Positions 22,690-30,557 are shown, counted from the first letter of the stretch. The stretch is DNA of 36,467 nucleotides from a virus (IMGVR_UViG_3300028883_000091:1-36467); one strand, 5' to 3'. Notes: generated by a model from the letters alone, not told the origin. Program-made: numbers and translations.

Positions 22690-25600
22690 TGGGCGATATC
22701 CTTGAACGCCTCAAAGCTAAGTACGGAGCGGCCAAGGCATATGCGCCAGCGTACCAACGTCCCGGCCGTGACATGTTTGAAGAAGGGTATCACGGGCTGT
22801 TGGATTTGAGCACCCAAAGTCGGCGCTGGCTTAGACCGGATGAGCGTGACACCAACGAGCCAATAGGTTTTGTCGAAAATATTGAGCGCGGCATGCCTGG
22901 ACTGTGGCGCAAAACCCCTGTGCTCGGGACAATGGTCGGGGCGGCTGAGGATGAAGACAAGCTGGCGCGATTAAATCGGTTACAGCGGTTTGCGAATGAA
23001 GGGTTCAAGACGACTGCGGACATTCTACAACAGGAAGAAGATGCCAGGGTTCTGGAGGATTACCTTGCACCGCTGCTTGAAGAGCAGCGGCGCGGAAAGA
23101 CGTTTATGGCAAAGGCTGGCAGTGTCGTGGCGGGCTTGCCAAAAACTTTCGGGGAATTCGGCCTTGCCGCCAGCGCTGGTCCGTTGGGTTATTTCGGTCT
23201 ATCTCAGACGATGGCCATGGAAAATATAACGGCCCGCACTCTTGCCAACAAGCTTGAGGGGAAACAGGAATCCGGGCTCAAGACGCTCGTCAAGGCGGAG
23301 ACCGAGGCAGGCATTGAACTACTGACAGAGGCTTTCGTCGGGAGAGTCGCTCGCTGGGGACTGAAAAAGCCGAGGGGTTTGGTAGGTAAACTCGTAAAGA
23401 AGACGAAGGCGGGCCGATCGATCAGTGAGCTGATGGACCGGCCTATTGGTAAGGTGTTGGCCGAAGTCGGTGAGAAGGCAAAGTTTCATGGAGTCCCCGA
23501 AGAGCTGCTCGAAGAGAATGTGGCGGCGGTATTGCGTGCAGGACTGCGTCTCGACGATCAGGAGGGAGACCTTTTGACGCGGATTAAAAACGCCATCCCC
23601 GATCTGGAAGATCAAGCTGCCATGACCTTGGCGTTCGCTCTATTTCCTGGCGCCAAGATTGTTGCTGGGGCAACGGATGTAGCGGCGTCAGCTTTGGAGA
23701 AACGCCGTGCAAAGGAAGCGCTACTATCAGGCGAAGACATCCCTATCGTCATGGCGACAGCCCCTGAAGCCGCCGAACGCATCATAAACGAAGAGCCGTC
23801 GCGCAAGGTGTTTGACGAGGTGTTTCCTGGCGTGCGCTTCAGCCAACGCGAACGCGAGATGGTTCAGGCCTACATGCGCAACATGGCAGAGACCACGGCC
23901 TTGATTCCACGACAGCAAGCGCAAGCCCCCGACGCATTGCAGCCGCCGCAACAGCAGCCCGCCGAGGCCCCCGTACAGGAGGTTCCGGAGCAAGCGTTGC
24001 CAGAAGCCCCTGTAGTGGACGCTACGGCACTTGAAATGGAAGACGTCGCCGACAAAAGCGATTTGGCCCCGCCGCAGGGCGAAGGGTCTGTCGGGATGCC
24101 AGACGTCACACAAGAGGCTGTAGTACCCCTTGAGCCGACGACAGACGACATTGCACGTCAGATACAGGAGAGGGCAGACGAAGGCCCTACAGAGCCCGCT
24201 CTTGGAGCTTTGGGGGCGCTCCCGCAGAAGAAGCGCGCCGGGGCTCCCGACTTCCGCGACGTGTTGCCGCCGGACGTTGTCGGGCGTATTGACAGATCCA
24301 GGGGCGCCAAGCCGCGGGCAGGGCTCAAGGAGCGCCTGGCCAACTACGTGAAGCAAGCAAAAAGTTTGTTCCGCGCACAGCAGCACATACCGAATACGCC
24401 CGTCTATGCGAGCGCCAATGAGTTCTTCCGCTTGGCCAAAGAGATACCGCAAGCATCATCCGACCATGTGTTGCGCAATGTCGCGAGCATTGTCGATGCC
24501 TTGAACGACGACGCCCTGTCGTTGATGGAATACAAGCTTATCATCGACAATCAGCTTGCGGCCATTCAGAGGGGCGAGCCGCTTCGTCACGGTTGGCAGA
24601 GTGAAGCGCAGGTGCAACGGGCTAAAGCCAACATCGACGCATTGGTCGCAGCCAGCCCGGAAGTATCGCAGGCTATCGCGGACAGGACGCGGCTGGTGAG
24701 AAGCTTGACAAAGGACCTGGTTGACCACGACCTCCTTCCAGAGGAGGCTCTTGACAATCCGGCCTATTTCCATCAGCAGGTGTTGAGCAAGATGGAAGAG
24801 CAGCGGATTGCAGACGGCTCAGCCGTCAGGCCAAAGACGAGGGGGTTCCAGAAGAAACGCGTCAAGGGTACGTCACTCGGTCCGGAGTATGACTACAACA
24901 CTTCGTATCTTGAAGCAGAAACGAAATGGATGACAGACGCTGAAATGGAGCTTCGCAAAGAGAAAGCTTTGCGCAATCTTGGCGAGCTGTACGACATCAC
25001 GGACGATCTCAAAGCCGAGTCGGAGCGCACAGACACACCGATTGAGACCTTGATCCCAGAAGGGTACGAAGCGTGGCAGCCTGTCCCCGGCAACTACTTC
25101 TACAAGGCGTTGACTGTTCCGGAACAAGTAATCGAGCAAATCCAAAACGGCACGCTAACAGACATTACCAAACTTCCCAATAGCGTCCGTAAAGTATTGG
25201 CAGTAGGCGGCGCCAGAGATGCGATGATCCTCCCGAAACCTGTCGTCGCTCAATTAGACGCGACCGTCAAGAAACCTTCTCAAGGGATCGCCAATCTCTC
25301 GCAAGAGCTTATGAAGACGTGGAAGGTTTGGACGTTGCTGAACCCCAAGCGGGCGCTTTCATACAATATACGCAACATTACGGGTGACATTGATCCTGTG
25401 ATCGGCGGAGCGCCAGGAGTGCTTGGGCAAGTCAAGGCATCGTTGAGAGAACTACACGGCTACTACTCTGGGAAAAGGCTTAAACTCGACCCGGACGTTC
25501 AGGAAGCCCGTGACCTTGGAGTTATTTCAAGCTCTCTTACTGCCCAGGAAATACCAGACCTTAAAGACTTGGAGATCTTCAAGCGTTTTTATTCGGACGA

Positions 25601-26915
25601 CGTAAGACGGCAAATGTCAAAAGGTGTGATAACGGATTCCGTAAACAAGTACTTTTCAACCGTCAAACGTTGGTCGGAGTTCCGCGAAAGCATGCTCCGT
25701 CTCGCTGCCTACAAGCACTACAAAAAAGCGCTTTCCGAAGGAACTCTTACGCATTACGGCGGATCAAAGAAAGCGGTTGTGGAAGCATTGGCAGCGGAAC
25801 AAGGTGTGGACGTTGCCGCCGCTCACCTCTCTCGAAACCTTCTCGGTGACTATGGCAACATGTCTGTGATGGGCGATCACATGCGCAAGCATGTCATGCC
25901 GTTCTGGAGTTGGATAGAGGTCAACATGAAGCGTTACCCGCGGATGGCAATCAATGCAGTCGAATGGGCCAAGGCCAACAGCAATGATCGCAAGGCGGCA
26001 GTCGCCGCGCTAAGCGTTGCGGGTTTGGCTCAAATCGGGGCGATGTACGGCGCTCAGGCGCTATGGAACCACTTTGTTTTTCCAGACGAAGAAGAACAGC
26101 TCGGGACGTGGGACCGGCAGAACCCGCATATTAACCTTGGAAGAACCGAAGACGGATGGATCCGTGTTTTCCGGAACGCTGGGGCTCTTGGCGATTTCCT
26201 GGAGTTCTTCGGGGTGAACGACCTTGTGAATCTGTTGCCTGAATATATTGACGATCAGGTCGAAGGCGCGGATATCATCAGGGAAATGGCAAAGGCTCCG
26301 ATCAACAAGCTTGCTCAAGCCCTGCGGCCAGACATAAAAGACGGGCTCGTTGGCGTGGTCGGTGGATTCAGCATGTTCCCCGATGTGTTTAACTGGCGTC
26401 GCGTTGACCGTGGCGAAGCAGCGTCCGGCATCGTCGGACTTGCCGACGAATATCGTGAGGTTCGCGGCCGCTTGACGCAAGACGGTTCTCGGGCTCGACC
26501 TAATTACATCGAGCGCAATCTTGTCGGCATCAGCGACCCCCGTCGCAACGCGATGAGCGAGATGTACGCTTTGCGGGAGAAGTTCCTTCGCAAAGAGGGG
26601 AAGGACGCTCCTAACTTCTTCGGCATCAGCCCTGCCCGAAACATGCGCTATGCCGCGATGAACGGCGACTACGACGCATTTGTTGAAGCACGCAAAGACT
26701 ACCTCGCCAAAGGGAAGAGTACGAAGGCATTCCTGTCCGTGCTGAAGCGCCTCGACCCAATTTCGGGAGGAATGTCAAAAGCTCTGGAACGCAAGTTTGA
26801 AAGAGAGTTCCTGAACACGACGCAACTCAAAAAGCTTGAGCTTGCTCGTGACTACGCACGGGAACTGCGGGTTCGGATGTATACGTGGTGGGCGAAGGCG
26901 TCTCAGCCAGAGTAG
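22689..26915 (+). CDS. Giant internal virion/ejection protein (1408 aa)
   Basis: The last and largest late gene; SD GGGGGAG, start overlapping the previous stop. It is modular: an N-terminal region with hydrophobic stretches (about 150-185, GSVVAGLPKTF...FGLAASAGPLGYFGL), a Pro/Gln/Glu-rich linker (about 405-490), a long helical middle, then TWKVWTLLNPKRALSYNIRN (about 877-896), a conserved-looking MPFWSWIEVNMKRYPRM (about 1070) and a hydrophobic helix near 1103-1128. Very large last-gene proteins of podoviruses are ejected to form a trans-envelope channel. No lytic transglycosylase or polymerase motif was found by eye. Large polyvalent-protein-type domains are another possibility. Confidence 0.8.
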   Translation: MGDILERLKAKYGAAKAYAPAYQRPGRDMFEEGYHGLLDLSTQSRRWLRPDERDTNEPIGFVENIERGMPGLWRKTPVLGTMVGAAEDEDKLARLNRLQRFANEGFKTTADILQQEEDARVLEDYLAPLLEEQRRGKTFMAKAGSVVAGLPKTFGEFGLAASAGPLGYFGLSQTMAMENITARTLANKLEGKQESGLKTLVKAETEAGIELLTEAFVGRVARWGLKKPRGLVGKLVKKTKAGRSISELMDRPIGKVLAEVGEKAKFHGVPEELLEENVAAVLRAGLRLDDQEGDLLTRIKNAIPDLEDQAAMTLAFALFPGAKIVAGATDVAASALEKRRAKEALLSGEDIPIVMATAPEAAERIINEEPSRKVFDEVFPGVRFSQREREMVQAYMRNMAETTALIPRQQAQAPDALQPPQQQPAEAPVQEVPEQALPEAPVVDATALEMEDVADKSDLAPPQGEGSVGMPDVTQEAVVPLEPTTDDIARQIQERADEGPTEPALGALGALPQKKRAGAPDFRDVLPPDVVGRIDRSRGAKPRAGLKERLANYVKQAKSLFRAQQHIPNTPVYASANEFFRLAKEIPQASSDHVLRNVASIVDALNDDALSLMEYKLIIDNQLAAIQRGEPLRHGWQSEAQVQRAKANIDALVAASPEVSQAIADRTRLVRSLTKDLVDHDLLPEEALDNPAYFHQQVLSKMEEQRIADGSAVRPKTRGFQKKRVKGTSLGPEYDYNTSYLEAETKWMTDAEMELRKEKALRNLGELYDITDDLKAESERTDTPIETLIPEGYEAWQPVPGNYFYKALTVPEQVIEQIQNGTLTDITKLPNSVRKVLAVGGARDAMILPKPVVAQLDATVKKPSQGIANLSQELMKTWKVWTLLNPKRALSYNIRNITGDIDPVIGGAPGVLGQVKASLRELHGYYSGKRLKLDPDVQEARDLGVISSSLTAQEIPDLKDLEIFKRFYSDDVRRQMSKGVITDSVNKYFSTVKRWSEFRESMLRLAAYKHYKKALSEGTLTHYGGSKKAVVEALAAEQGVDVAAAHLSRNLLGDYGNMSVMGDHMRKHVMPFWSWIEVNMKRYPRMAINAVEWAKANSNDRKAAVAALSVAGLAQIGAMYGAQALWNHFVFPDEEEQLGTWDRQNPHINLGRTEDGWIRVFRNAGALGDFLEFFGVNDLVNLLPEYIDDQVEGADIIREMAKAPINKLAQALRPDIKDGLVGVVGGFSMFPDVFNWRRVDRGEAASGIVGLADEYREVRGRLTQDGSRARPNYIERNLVGISDPRRNAMSEMYALREKFLRKEGKDAPNFFGISPARNMRYAAMNGDYDAFVEARKDYLAKGKSTKAFLSVLKRLDPISGGMSKALERKFEREFLNTTQLKKLELARDYARELRVRMYTWWAKASQPE

Positions 26916-26934
26916 GCGCTAAGTCAATAGGCAC

Positions 26935-26968
26935 AAAAAAGCCCCACAATCCGAAGACCATGGGGCTT
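26935..26968 (-). terminator. Intrinsic terminator of the early operon (also meets late operon)
   Basis: AAGCCCCA (26939-26946) and TGGGGCTT (26961-26968) form an 8-bp stem with a 14-nt loop. On the minus strand the stem is followed by a T6 run (A-run 26935-26940 on plus), a classical rho-independent terminator directly after the stop at 26973. On the plus strand only TTGAGC follows, so it probably works mainly for minus transcripts at this convergent junction. Confidence 0.85.
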
Positions 26969-26972
26969 GAGC

Positions 26973-27227
26973 TTACCGCCATACGTTCAAACACTTCAAT
27001 CCTAACCTCGCTTCTATGACTTCCCTGCTTCGCGTAAGTTGCTTGCCGAGAAGCTTCCCCCGCGCCGATATCGAGCCTGAGCGGCTACTTATTTTGACCG
27101 TTTGGGAACCTGCGTAAATAAGGGCTTCGCCAGCAATCTTGATCTGCACGAGCTTCAGATACTCGTTGGGCATGAATGCTATCGCGCTGTCAACAGTCGG
27201 ATCGTCGGATAGTTTGATGCGTACCAT
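26973..27227 (-). CDS. Small paralogue family member P1 (84 aa)
   Basis: Start ATG 27227 lies in a TAATG overlap with the upstream gene's stop; the longer frame to 27320 is not needed. The N-terminal MVRIKLSDD and the motif MPNEYLKLVQIKI (residues 18-30) match P2 (MPDIVRIRMSDD; TKKEYAKLVEFKI). The common pattern is F/V-x4-Y-x-x-L-x-x-x-K/R-I. The C-terminus has another shared stretch (EVIEARLGL versus DVAKRLGI). It is small, basic and soluble. It is the last early-operon gene. No known family is recognised. Confidence 0.75.
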   Translation of the reverse strand: MVRIKLSDDPTVDSAIAFMPNEYLKLVQIKIAGEALIYAGSQTVKISSRSGSISARGKLLGKQLTRSREVIEARLGLKCLNVWR

Positions 27228-27538
27228 TATACGATATTCCAAGGTGAAGCTTCCCACGGAATTCCAAGGCGCTTGGCAACGTCGCCTTCGTCCTCTGGAT
27301 ATTGTCTCGAACACCACCACGTTAAACGTCCGTGGATGACCGTGGTGTTGCCCTTGTTGTCGGCAATAGTAGTTATCGCTAAATGCCGCTCAAAAACATC
27401 TATCGCTGAAATTCTGTCGTTTATCTTAAACTCCACGAGCTTCGCATATTCCTTCTTCGTAAACCGGACCTCCCGTTTGTCAGTGTCGTCGTCTGACATC
27501 CTGATCCGGACTATGTCAGGCATCTTTGTTGAGATCAT
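27227..27538 (-). CDS. Small paralogue family member P2 (103 aa)
   Basis: ATG 27538 has AAAGG 7-8 nt upstream; ATG 27523 (MPDIVRIRM) is an alternative that aligns better with P1. It contains the shared motif KKEYAKLVEFKI, beta-like strands (HLAITTIADN, TTVIHGRLTWW) and a C-terminal DVAKRLGIPWEASPW. It overlaps the preceding gene by 23 nt and abuts P1. The tandem arrangement P2-P1 suggests duplication. Confidence 0.75.
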   Translation of the reverse strand: MISTKMPDIVRIRMSDDDTDKREVRFTKKEYAKLVEFKINDRISAIDVFERHLAITTIADNKGNTTVIHGRLTWWCSRQYPEDEGDVAKRLGIPWEASPWNIV

Positions 27539-27746
27539 TCAAGAACCTTTGAGCATCATCAATTGCCTGTTGACGCGCTTCCCGTAGCTGGTCCATCTTG
27601 TCGGCCAGCATGTTATCACTCTCGATACCGTTCAGTATTGCCATCGACATCTGATATGCCCGTCGCAATGCAGCCGCCGCTCGGATATCGGGCTCTGCAT
27701 CCTTCATGCGCCGCCATTCGGCGAGCTGCTGTTGTGCTTTGGTCAT
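27516..27746 (-). CDS. Helical hypothetical protein (76 aa)
   Basis: Start ATG 27746 forms an ATGA overlap with the stop of the upstream gene. Upstream GAGG supports it. Almost entirely helical, with heptad-like spacing (QQQLAEWRRMKD, DKMDQLREARQQAIDDAQRF), likely a coiled-coil dimer. No motif for function is seen. Confidence 0.7.
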   Translation of the reverse strand: MTKAQQQLAEWRRMKDAEPDIRAAAALRRAYQMSMAILNGIESDNMLADKMDQLREARQQAIDDAQRFLNDLNKDA

Positions 27747-28075
27747 TCGATTACCTCGTAATGTTGCCTATCCATATCCACAATGCCTCGCCAAGCCACC
27801 GTATTAAGGCATAGGGAGCGTGCAAGCACCAATGTCACGTCTAGCGGCGTAAGCGAAAAACAGGGGGCGCCCCACGTTAGCTTCACGTCCATGTGTCCAT
27901 CCCACCACGACATTCTCACTTTAGCGGGGTGAGCGTCCTCGACTAGGTTAATTGTTACAGGCGTGTTGTTTATCCTCACCTCCATCAGTTTGGCGTATTG
28001 CCTTGGCGTGAAGTAAAGGGCCACCTTGCTGTTTCCTATGTCTATTGGGATCTCTACGTCTGAAGATGCGTTCAT
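27743..28075 (-). CDS. Small paralogue family member P3 (110 aa)
   Basis: The start is uncertain. ATG 28075 aligns the N-terminus (MNASSDVEIPIDI) with P1/P2; ATG 28087 or GTG 28120 (GTGA overlap with the upstream stop) would extend it. It contains the family pattern LYFTPRQYAKLMEVRI followed by strands (TPVTINLVED, AKVRMSWW, MDVKLTWG). The first part overlaps the 27948-28133 gene in a different frame. Homology to P1/P2 argues that this frame is genuinely coding. Confidence 0.65.
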   Translation of the reverse strand: MNASSDVEIPIDIGNSKVALYFTPRQYAKLMEVRINNTPVTINLVEDAHPAKVRMSWWDGHMDVKLTWGAPCFSLTPLDVTLVLARSLCLNTVAWRGIVDMDRQHYEVIE

Positions 28076-28133
28076 ACTCTTTCTCATACCGTTCGCGGTT
28101 CGTGGTTCTGTCTCGATCACCCTTGCCTGCCAT
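27948..28133 (-). CDS. Small basic phage protein (MAGKGD...YERIF type, 61 aa)
   Basis: ATG 28133 has GGAGAG 6-7 nt upstream, the best initiation site in this stretch. The N-terminus MAGKGDRDRTTNRERYEKEY then ERIFRRRD closely resembles a recurrent family of tiny phage proteins with the pattern GKGxxxRPxxxxxYxxxxxxIFGKK. After residue 28 the sequence becomes unlike that family (PNRHRKQQGG...). This is where the reading frame runs through the P3 gene, so the tail is probably a by-product of the overlap. Confidence 0.6.
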   Translation of the reverse strand: MAGKGDRDRTTNRERYEKEYERIFRRRDPNRHRKQQGGPLLHAKAIRQTDGGEDKQHACNN

Positions 28134-28371
28134 CGTTACTCTCCAGTTTCTGCCTGATTTCGCCGACAATCCGGGCGACGTCCTGCTCTGTCCGATGCGG
28201 GTGCGTAATCAGCGAGTTGTACGCGTGAAGGATATCCGCGACCTTGATTCGCTGCTTTGGCGTCAGCGGCGCTTCTGTTTGTCGCATCACCCATTCAATC
28301 GACGTGCCCTGGCTTGTCATGGGCCGCGGGTGCGGCCAAACTGTTCCGTTGTCTAGGCGTATATATCTCAT
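28117..28371 (-). CDS. Hypothetical protein (84 aa)
   Basis: ATG 28371 has AGGAGAG upstream (the same AGGAGAGTAACGA cassette as the 28133 start). The N-terminal YIRLDNGTVWPHP looks like a beta hairpin. The rest is helical (KQRIKVADILHAYNSLIT, DVARIVGEIRQKLE). It overlaps two downstream starts. Function is unknown. Confidence 0.7.
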   Translation of the reverse strand: MRYIRLDNGTVWPHPRPMTSQGTSIEWVMRQTEAPLTPKQRIKVADILHAYNSLITHPHRTEQDVARIVGEIRQKLESNDGRQG

Positions 28372-28396
28372 TCGTTACTCTCCTGGTGGTTGGCAA

Positions 28397-28660
28397 TCAA
28401 TGACACTCGCATAGTCCACCGTTGTACGCATACGGTCCGCCGTGCCCCTGCGGATCGTCGCTGTTGTAGTGTTCGCCGGGAGTGCCGTACCACCCCTCAC
28501 CGTCCCCGCAACAGTCGCACACCGTTACATCGGGGTACTCGTCAGAGTGTGCGTCGAGCCACGCAAGTATCTCACTCGCATCCAACTCCGCTACCGCGTC
28601 GGGCAGATGTGCGATGTTCAGAAATCCGCTGTTTTCGCATCGTGTGCATGTTGTAGCCAT
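28397..28660 (-). CDS. Cys-rich zinc-finger-like protein (87 aa)
   Basis: ATG 28660 is preferred (AGGAGA upstream); the longer frame to 28708 has no SD. It begins MATTCTRCENSGF (CxxC), has CDCCGDGEGWYG in the middle (about 56-67), then a Gly/Asn/Tyr-rich end finishing CECH. The CxxCxGxG-like elements resemble DnaJ-type zinc ribbons, suggesting one Zn site. It may act as a small adaptor protein in the early phase. The partner is unknown. Confidence 0.75.
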   Translation of the reverse strand: MATTCTRCENSGFLNIAHLPDAVAELDASEILAWLDAHSDEYPDVTVCDCCGDGEGWYGTPGEHYNSDDPQGHGGPYAYNGGLCECH

Positions 28661-28690
28661 AATCGTTCTCCTGTTATGTGTTCGGGTTAA

Positions 28691-28746
28691 AGCCCCACCC
28701 GCCACCAAGGCGGGCAGGGCGCGGCCGGGTAGCAGGCCGGGTCGGG
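28691..28746 (-). terminator. GC-rich hairpin with tandem 12-bp repeat
   Basis: CCCGCC (28698-28703) pairs with GGCGGG (28709-28714), loop ACCAA. On the minus strand it is followed by GGGGCTTTAACC, a short T3 tract. GGCCGGGTAGCA and GGCCGGGTCGGG (from about 28723) form a 12-bp direct repeat and give alternative pairings. It lies directly after the stop at 28747, so partial termination or mRNA processing is likely. Confidence 0.5.
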
Positions 28747-29100
28747 CTATTTGCGTTTGCTTCGGGGAGGCGGTCCTGACGCGGTCTCCGGTGCAGGCTG
28801 GGCAGGAACTGAAGCCGGTGCGGGCGGCGGAGGCTGAGTAGCGCTCAGTTGCCGAAGCAGATCGAGCTTCACGGCATGCACGTCCTCTTCAGGCTCGACG
28901 ACATTGCCGTTGTCGTCGACGGATGGGTTGACTCTGTAGATGGTCACGGTTCGCCCGCCGATACATTCAGCAATGATGCTTCTGCCTTCAGTCTTCAGGT
29001 TGAGGATACCTGCGGGGTTCATGTGGTTCCGGGCCTTGCCGGGTTCGACAATGCCGGTTCCCTCAACGAAAGGAATCCAGCCCATTTCAAGCTTAATCAT
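28747..29100 (-). CDS. Hypothetical protein with Pro-rich basic tail (117 aa)
   Basis: ATG 29100 with AGGAG about 12 nt upstream. The N-terminal 80 residues look beta-rich (WIPFVEGTGIVEPGK, GRSIIAECIGGRTVTIYRV) and include an acidic loop. The last 35 residues are Pro/Ala-rich and end SKRK, a flexible basic tail that could contact nucleic acid. No family is recognised. It lies between a zinc-finger gene and the SSB-tail gene. Confidence 0.7.
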   Translation of the reverse strand: MIKLEMGWIPFVEGTGIVEPGKARNHMNPAGILNLKTEGRSIIAECIGGRTVTIYRVNPSVDDNGNVVEPEEDVHAVKLDLLRQLSATQPPPPAPASVPAQPAPETASGPPPRSKRK

Positions 29101-29113
29101 GTTGCTTCTTTCT

Positions 29114-29135
29114 CCTGTGTGTGTGTTTGTGTGTG
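29114..29135. repeat. GT microsatellite between early genes
   Basis: A (TG)n tract interrupted by one extra T (TGTGTGTGTGTTTGTGTGTG) fills the short gap between two minus-strand genes. It is a simple repeat prone to slippage and could alter SD spacing of the 29100 gene. Confidence 0.7.
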
Positions 29136-29903
29136 TTAGAACGGGATGGAAGACTCGTCGGCATCGTCATCCCATGCGTGTTCGACTGGTTCGGGGTCCA
29201 CCGCTTTGCGTTTGCGCGGCGGTGTTATGTGGACGTCGCCCTGTTGAAGAGAACGAATCGCCCTCTCGCACATAGCAACCACTTTAGGATCGCTCTTCTG
29301 CTCCGCCAGCGGGATGCCATAGAACTTCATGTTTCGCATCTTCAGGTATTCATTCTGAAGCCTGCCAGACTGACTCGCCGTCATGGACCGTTGCAGCAAC
29401 TCTTGTCGTCGCTGTAGCGTCATAACGACCTTCTTCGGGTAGGTCGCCTTGTTGTACCGCATGATCACGTCACCACTTGGGCAGGTACATGGGGTAGAGA
29501 CGACATACACCCATCGCCGTATTTGCTCGAATTCGGGGATTGCCGTGATCAACTCACCGTCCTCCAAGCGGTGGTTTGTGTGGACGACGAGGAACCTCCG
29601 GCCCCGGTTCTCACAGAAGCCGCAGTACGTGTTCAGCGCATCCAATTCAAAGGATGCACGCTTCTCCCTCAGCAGCTTGTAATACACCGCCTGAATCTCA
29701 AGCAGCCTCGGCTTATCATATGCGGCATACTGCTCCTTCTCCCGACGCTGATCGATGATTCGATGAAACGCCTCGATGAACGTACTCTCGTCGACGTCCG
29801 TCTCATCCATCCACGACTGATAGCCCTCGGGCGAGTCGATCTTGCCGAACAACGCACGGTATCGGGCGAGGAACCATTGCTGTGACTTGTCTGATACTGC
29901 CAT
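29136..29903 (-). CDS. Early protein with Cys cluster and SSB-like C-terminal tip (255 aa)
   Basis: ATG 29903, SD AAGGAGG. Helical N-terminus (1-80); a likely zinc site from CGFC (about 94-97) and PCTCPSG (about 138-144); a helical, basic C-terminal part (RRQELLQRSMTASQSGR). The tail is WDDDADESSIPF, an acidic run ending Ile-Pro-Phe, the hallmark of the SSB C-terminus that docks many replication and repair proteins. The body is not an OB-fold SSB by eye. A replication-accessory or helicase-loading role, or competition for SSB partners, is inferred. Confidence 0.8.
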   Translation of the reverse strand: MAVSDKSQQWFLARYRALFGKIDSPEGYQSWMDETDVDESTFIEAFHRIIDQRREKEQYAAYDKPRLLEIQAVYYKLLREKRASFELDALNTYCGFCENRGRRFLVVHTNHRLEDGELITAIPEFEQIRRWVYVVSTPCTCPSGDVIMRYNKATYPKKVVMTLQRRQELLQRSMTASQSGRLQNEYLKMRNMKFYGIPLAEQKSDPKVVAMCERAIRSLQQGDVHITPPRKRKAVDPEPVEHAWDDDADESSIPF

Positions 29904-29912
29904 TGTTCCTCC

Positions 29913-30275
29913 TTAGAATCCGGCAAACGTGTTCGGATTGACCTTGACCCCCATTACAGAGTCAAGGTTCCAGCCGCCCTTGAACCAGCTCTCTTCATCA
30001 AGCTCGACACTGACGCCGTAGCCGAACAAACTGACATTCGTGCGTCCGAAGCCATGATGGCCCAAATACAGATCAACAAAGTCACCCCTGATTTTGGCCT
30101 TTAGCAATTCTGTGTACATCGGAACCGGGATGCGCAGGGTTGCGTCATGTCTATGCCACTCACGGCTTGGGATCGGGAGATGTTCCGGAACCGCATAGGG
30201 AACATTAACGGGAGCAAATGTACTCGGCACCGGAAGCCTCTTCTTCCACGTAACCGGAACTTCGACCGTGTCCAT
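29913..30275 (-). CDS. Small paralogue family member P4 (120 aa)
   Basis: ATG 30275 with an excellent SD (AGGAGG, overlapping the end of P5). N-terminus MDTVEVPVTWKKR parallels P5 (MVEVPVVWRKR). Core motif LRIPVPMYTELLKAKIRGDF (res 47-66) carries the family pattern YxxLLxxKI. The C-terminal ESWFKGGWNLDSVMGVKV matches P5 (KPWLAEGWRLSKVMGIYV). An N-terminal Pro-rich insertion (RLPVPSTFAPVNVPYAVPEH) is extra. No known fold is recognised. Confidence 0.8.
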   Translation of the reverse strand: MDTVEVPVTWKKRLPVPSTFAPVNVPYAVPEHLPIPSREWHRHDATLRIPVPMYTELLKAKIRGDFVDLYLGHHGFGRTNVSLFGYGVSVELDEESWFKGGWNLDSVMGVKVNPNTFAGF

Positions 30276-30284
30276 ACATACCTC

Positions 30285-30557
30285 CTAGAATGGGATGTCA
30301 TCCACATAGATGCCCATGACCTTGCTAAGCCGCCAGCCTTCCGCCAGCCACGGCTTATCTGCAATGCTGGCACGATGATCACCAAACACAAGCACGCCGT
30401 CGCAAACAGTCATAAGGGCAAACTCGTTGCGTATTTTACGGGCCAATAGGTCGGTGTAGAACCTGGCGGGCACACTGACAGTGCCATCTTTGTGCTCCAC
30501 ATTGTGGATGTACCCTCTTGGCGTCCGCTTTCGCCACACAACCGGCACCTCAACCAT
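30285..30557 (-). CDS. Small paralogue family member P5 with DDIPF tail (90 aa)
   Basis: ATG 30557 is chosen since MVEVPVVWRKR aligns with the P4 start and the gene overlaps the upstream stop by 8 nt. Motif TVSVPARFYTDLLARKIRNE (about 23-42) is shared with P4 and more distantly P1-P3. The C-terminus KVMGIYVDDIPF ends like bacterial SSB (DDIPF). A small protein carrying an SSB tip suggests interaction with SSB-binding host proteins, but this is inferred from the last residues alone. Confidence 0.8.
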   Translation of the reverse strand: MVEVPVVWRKRTPRGYIHNVEHKDGTVSVPARFYTDLLARKIRNEFALMTVCDGVLVFGDHRASIADKPWLAEGWRLSKVMGIYVDDIPF

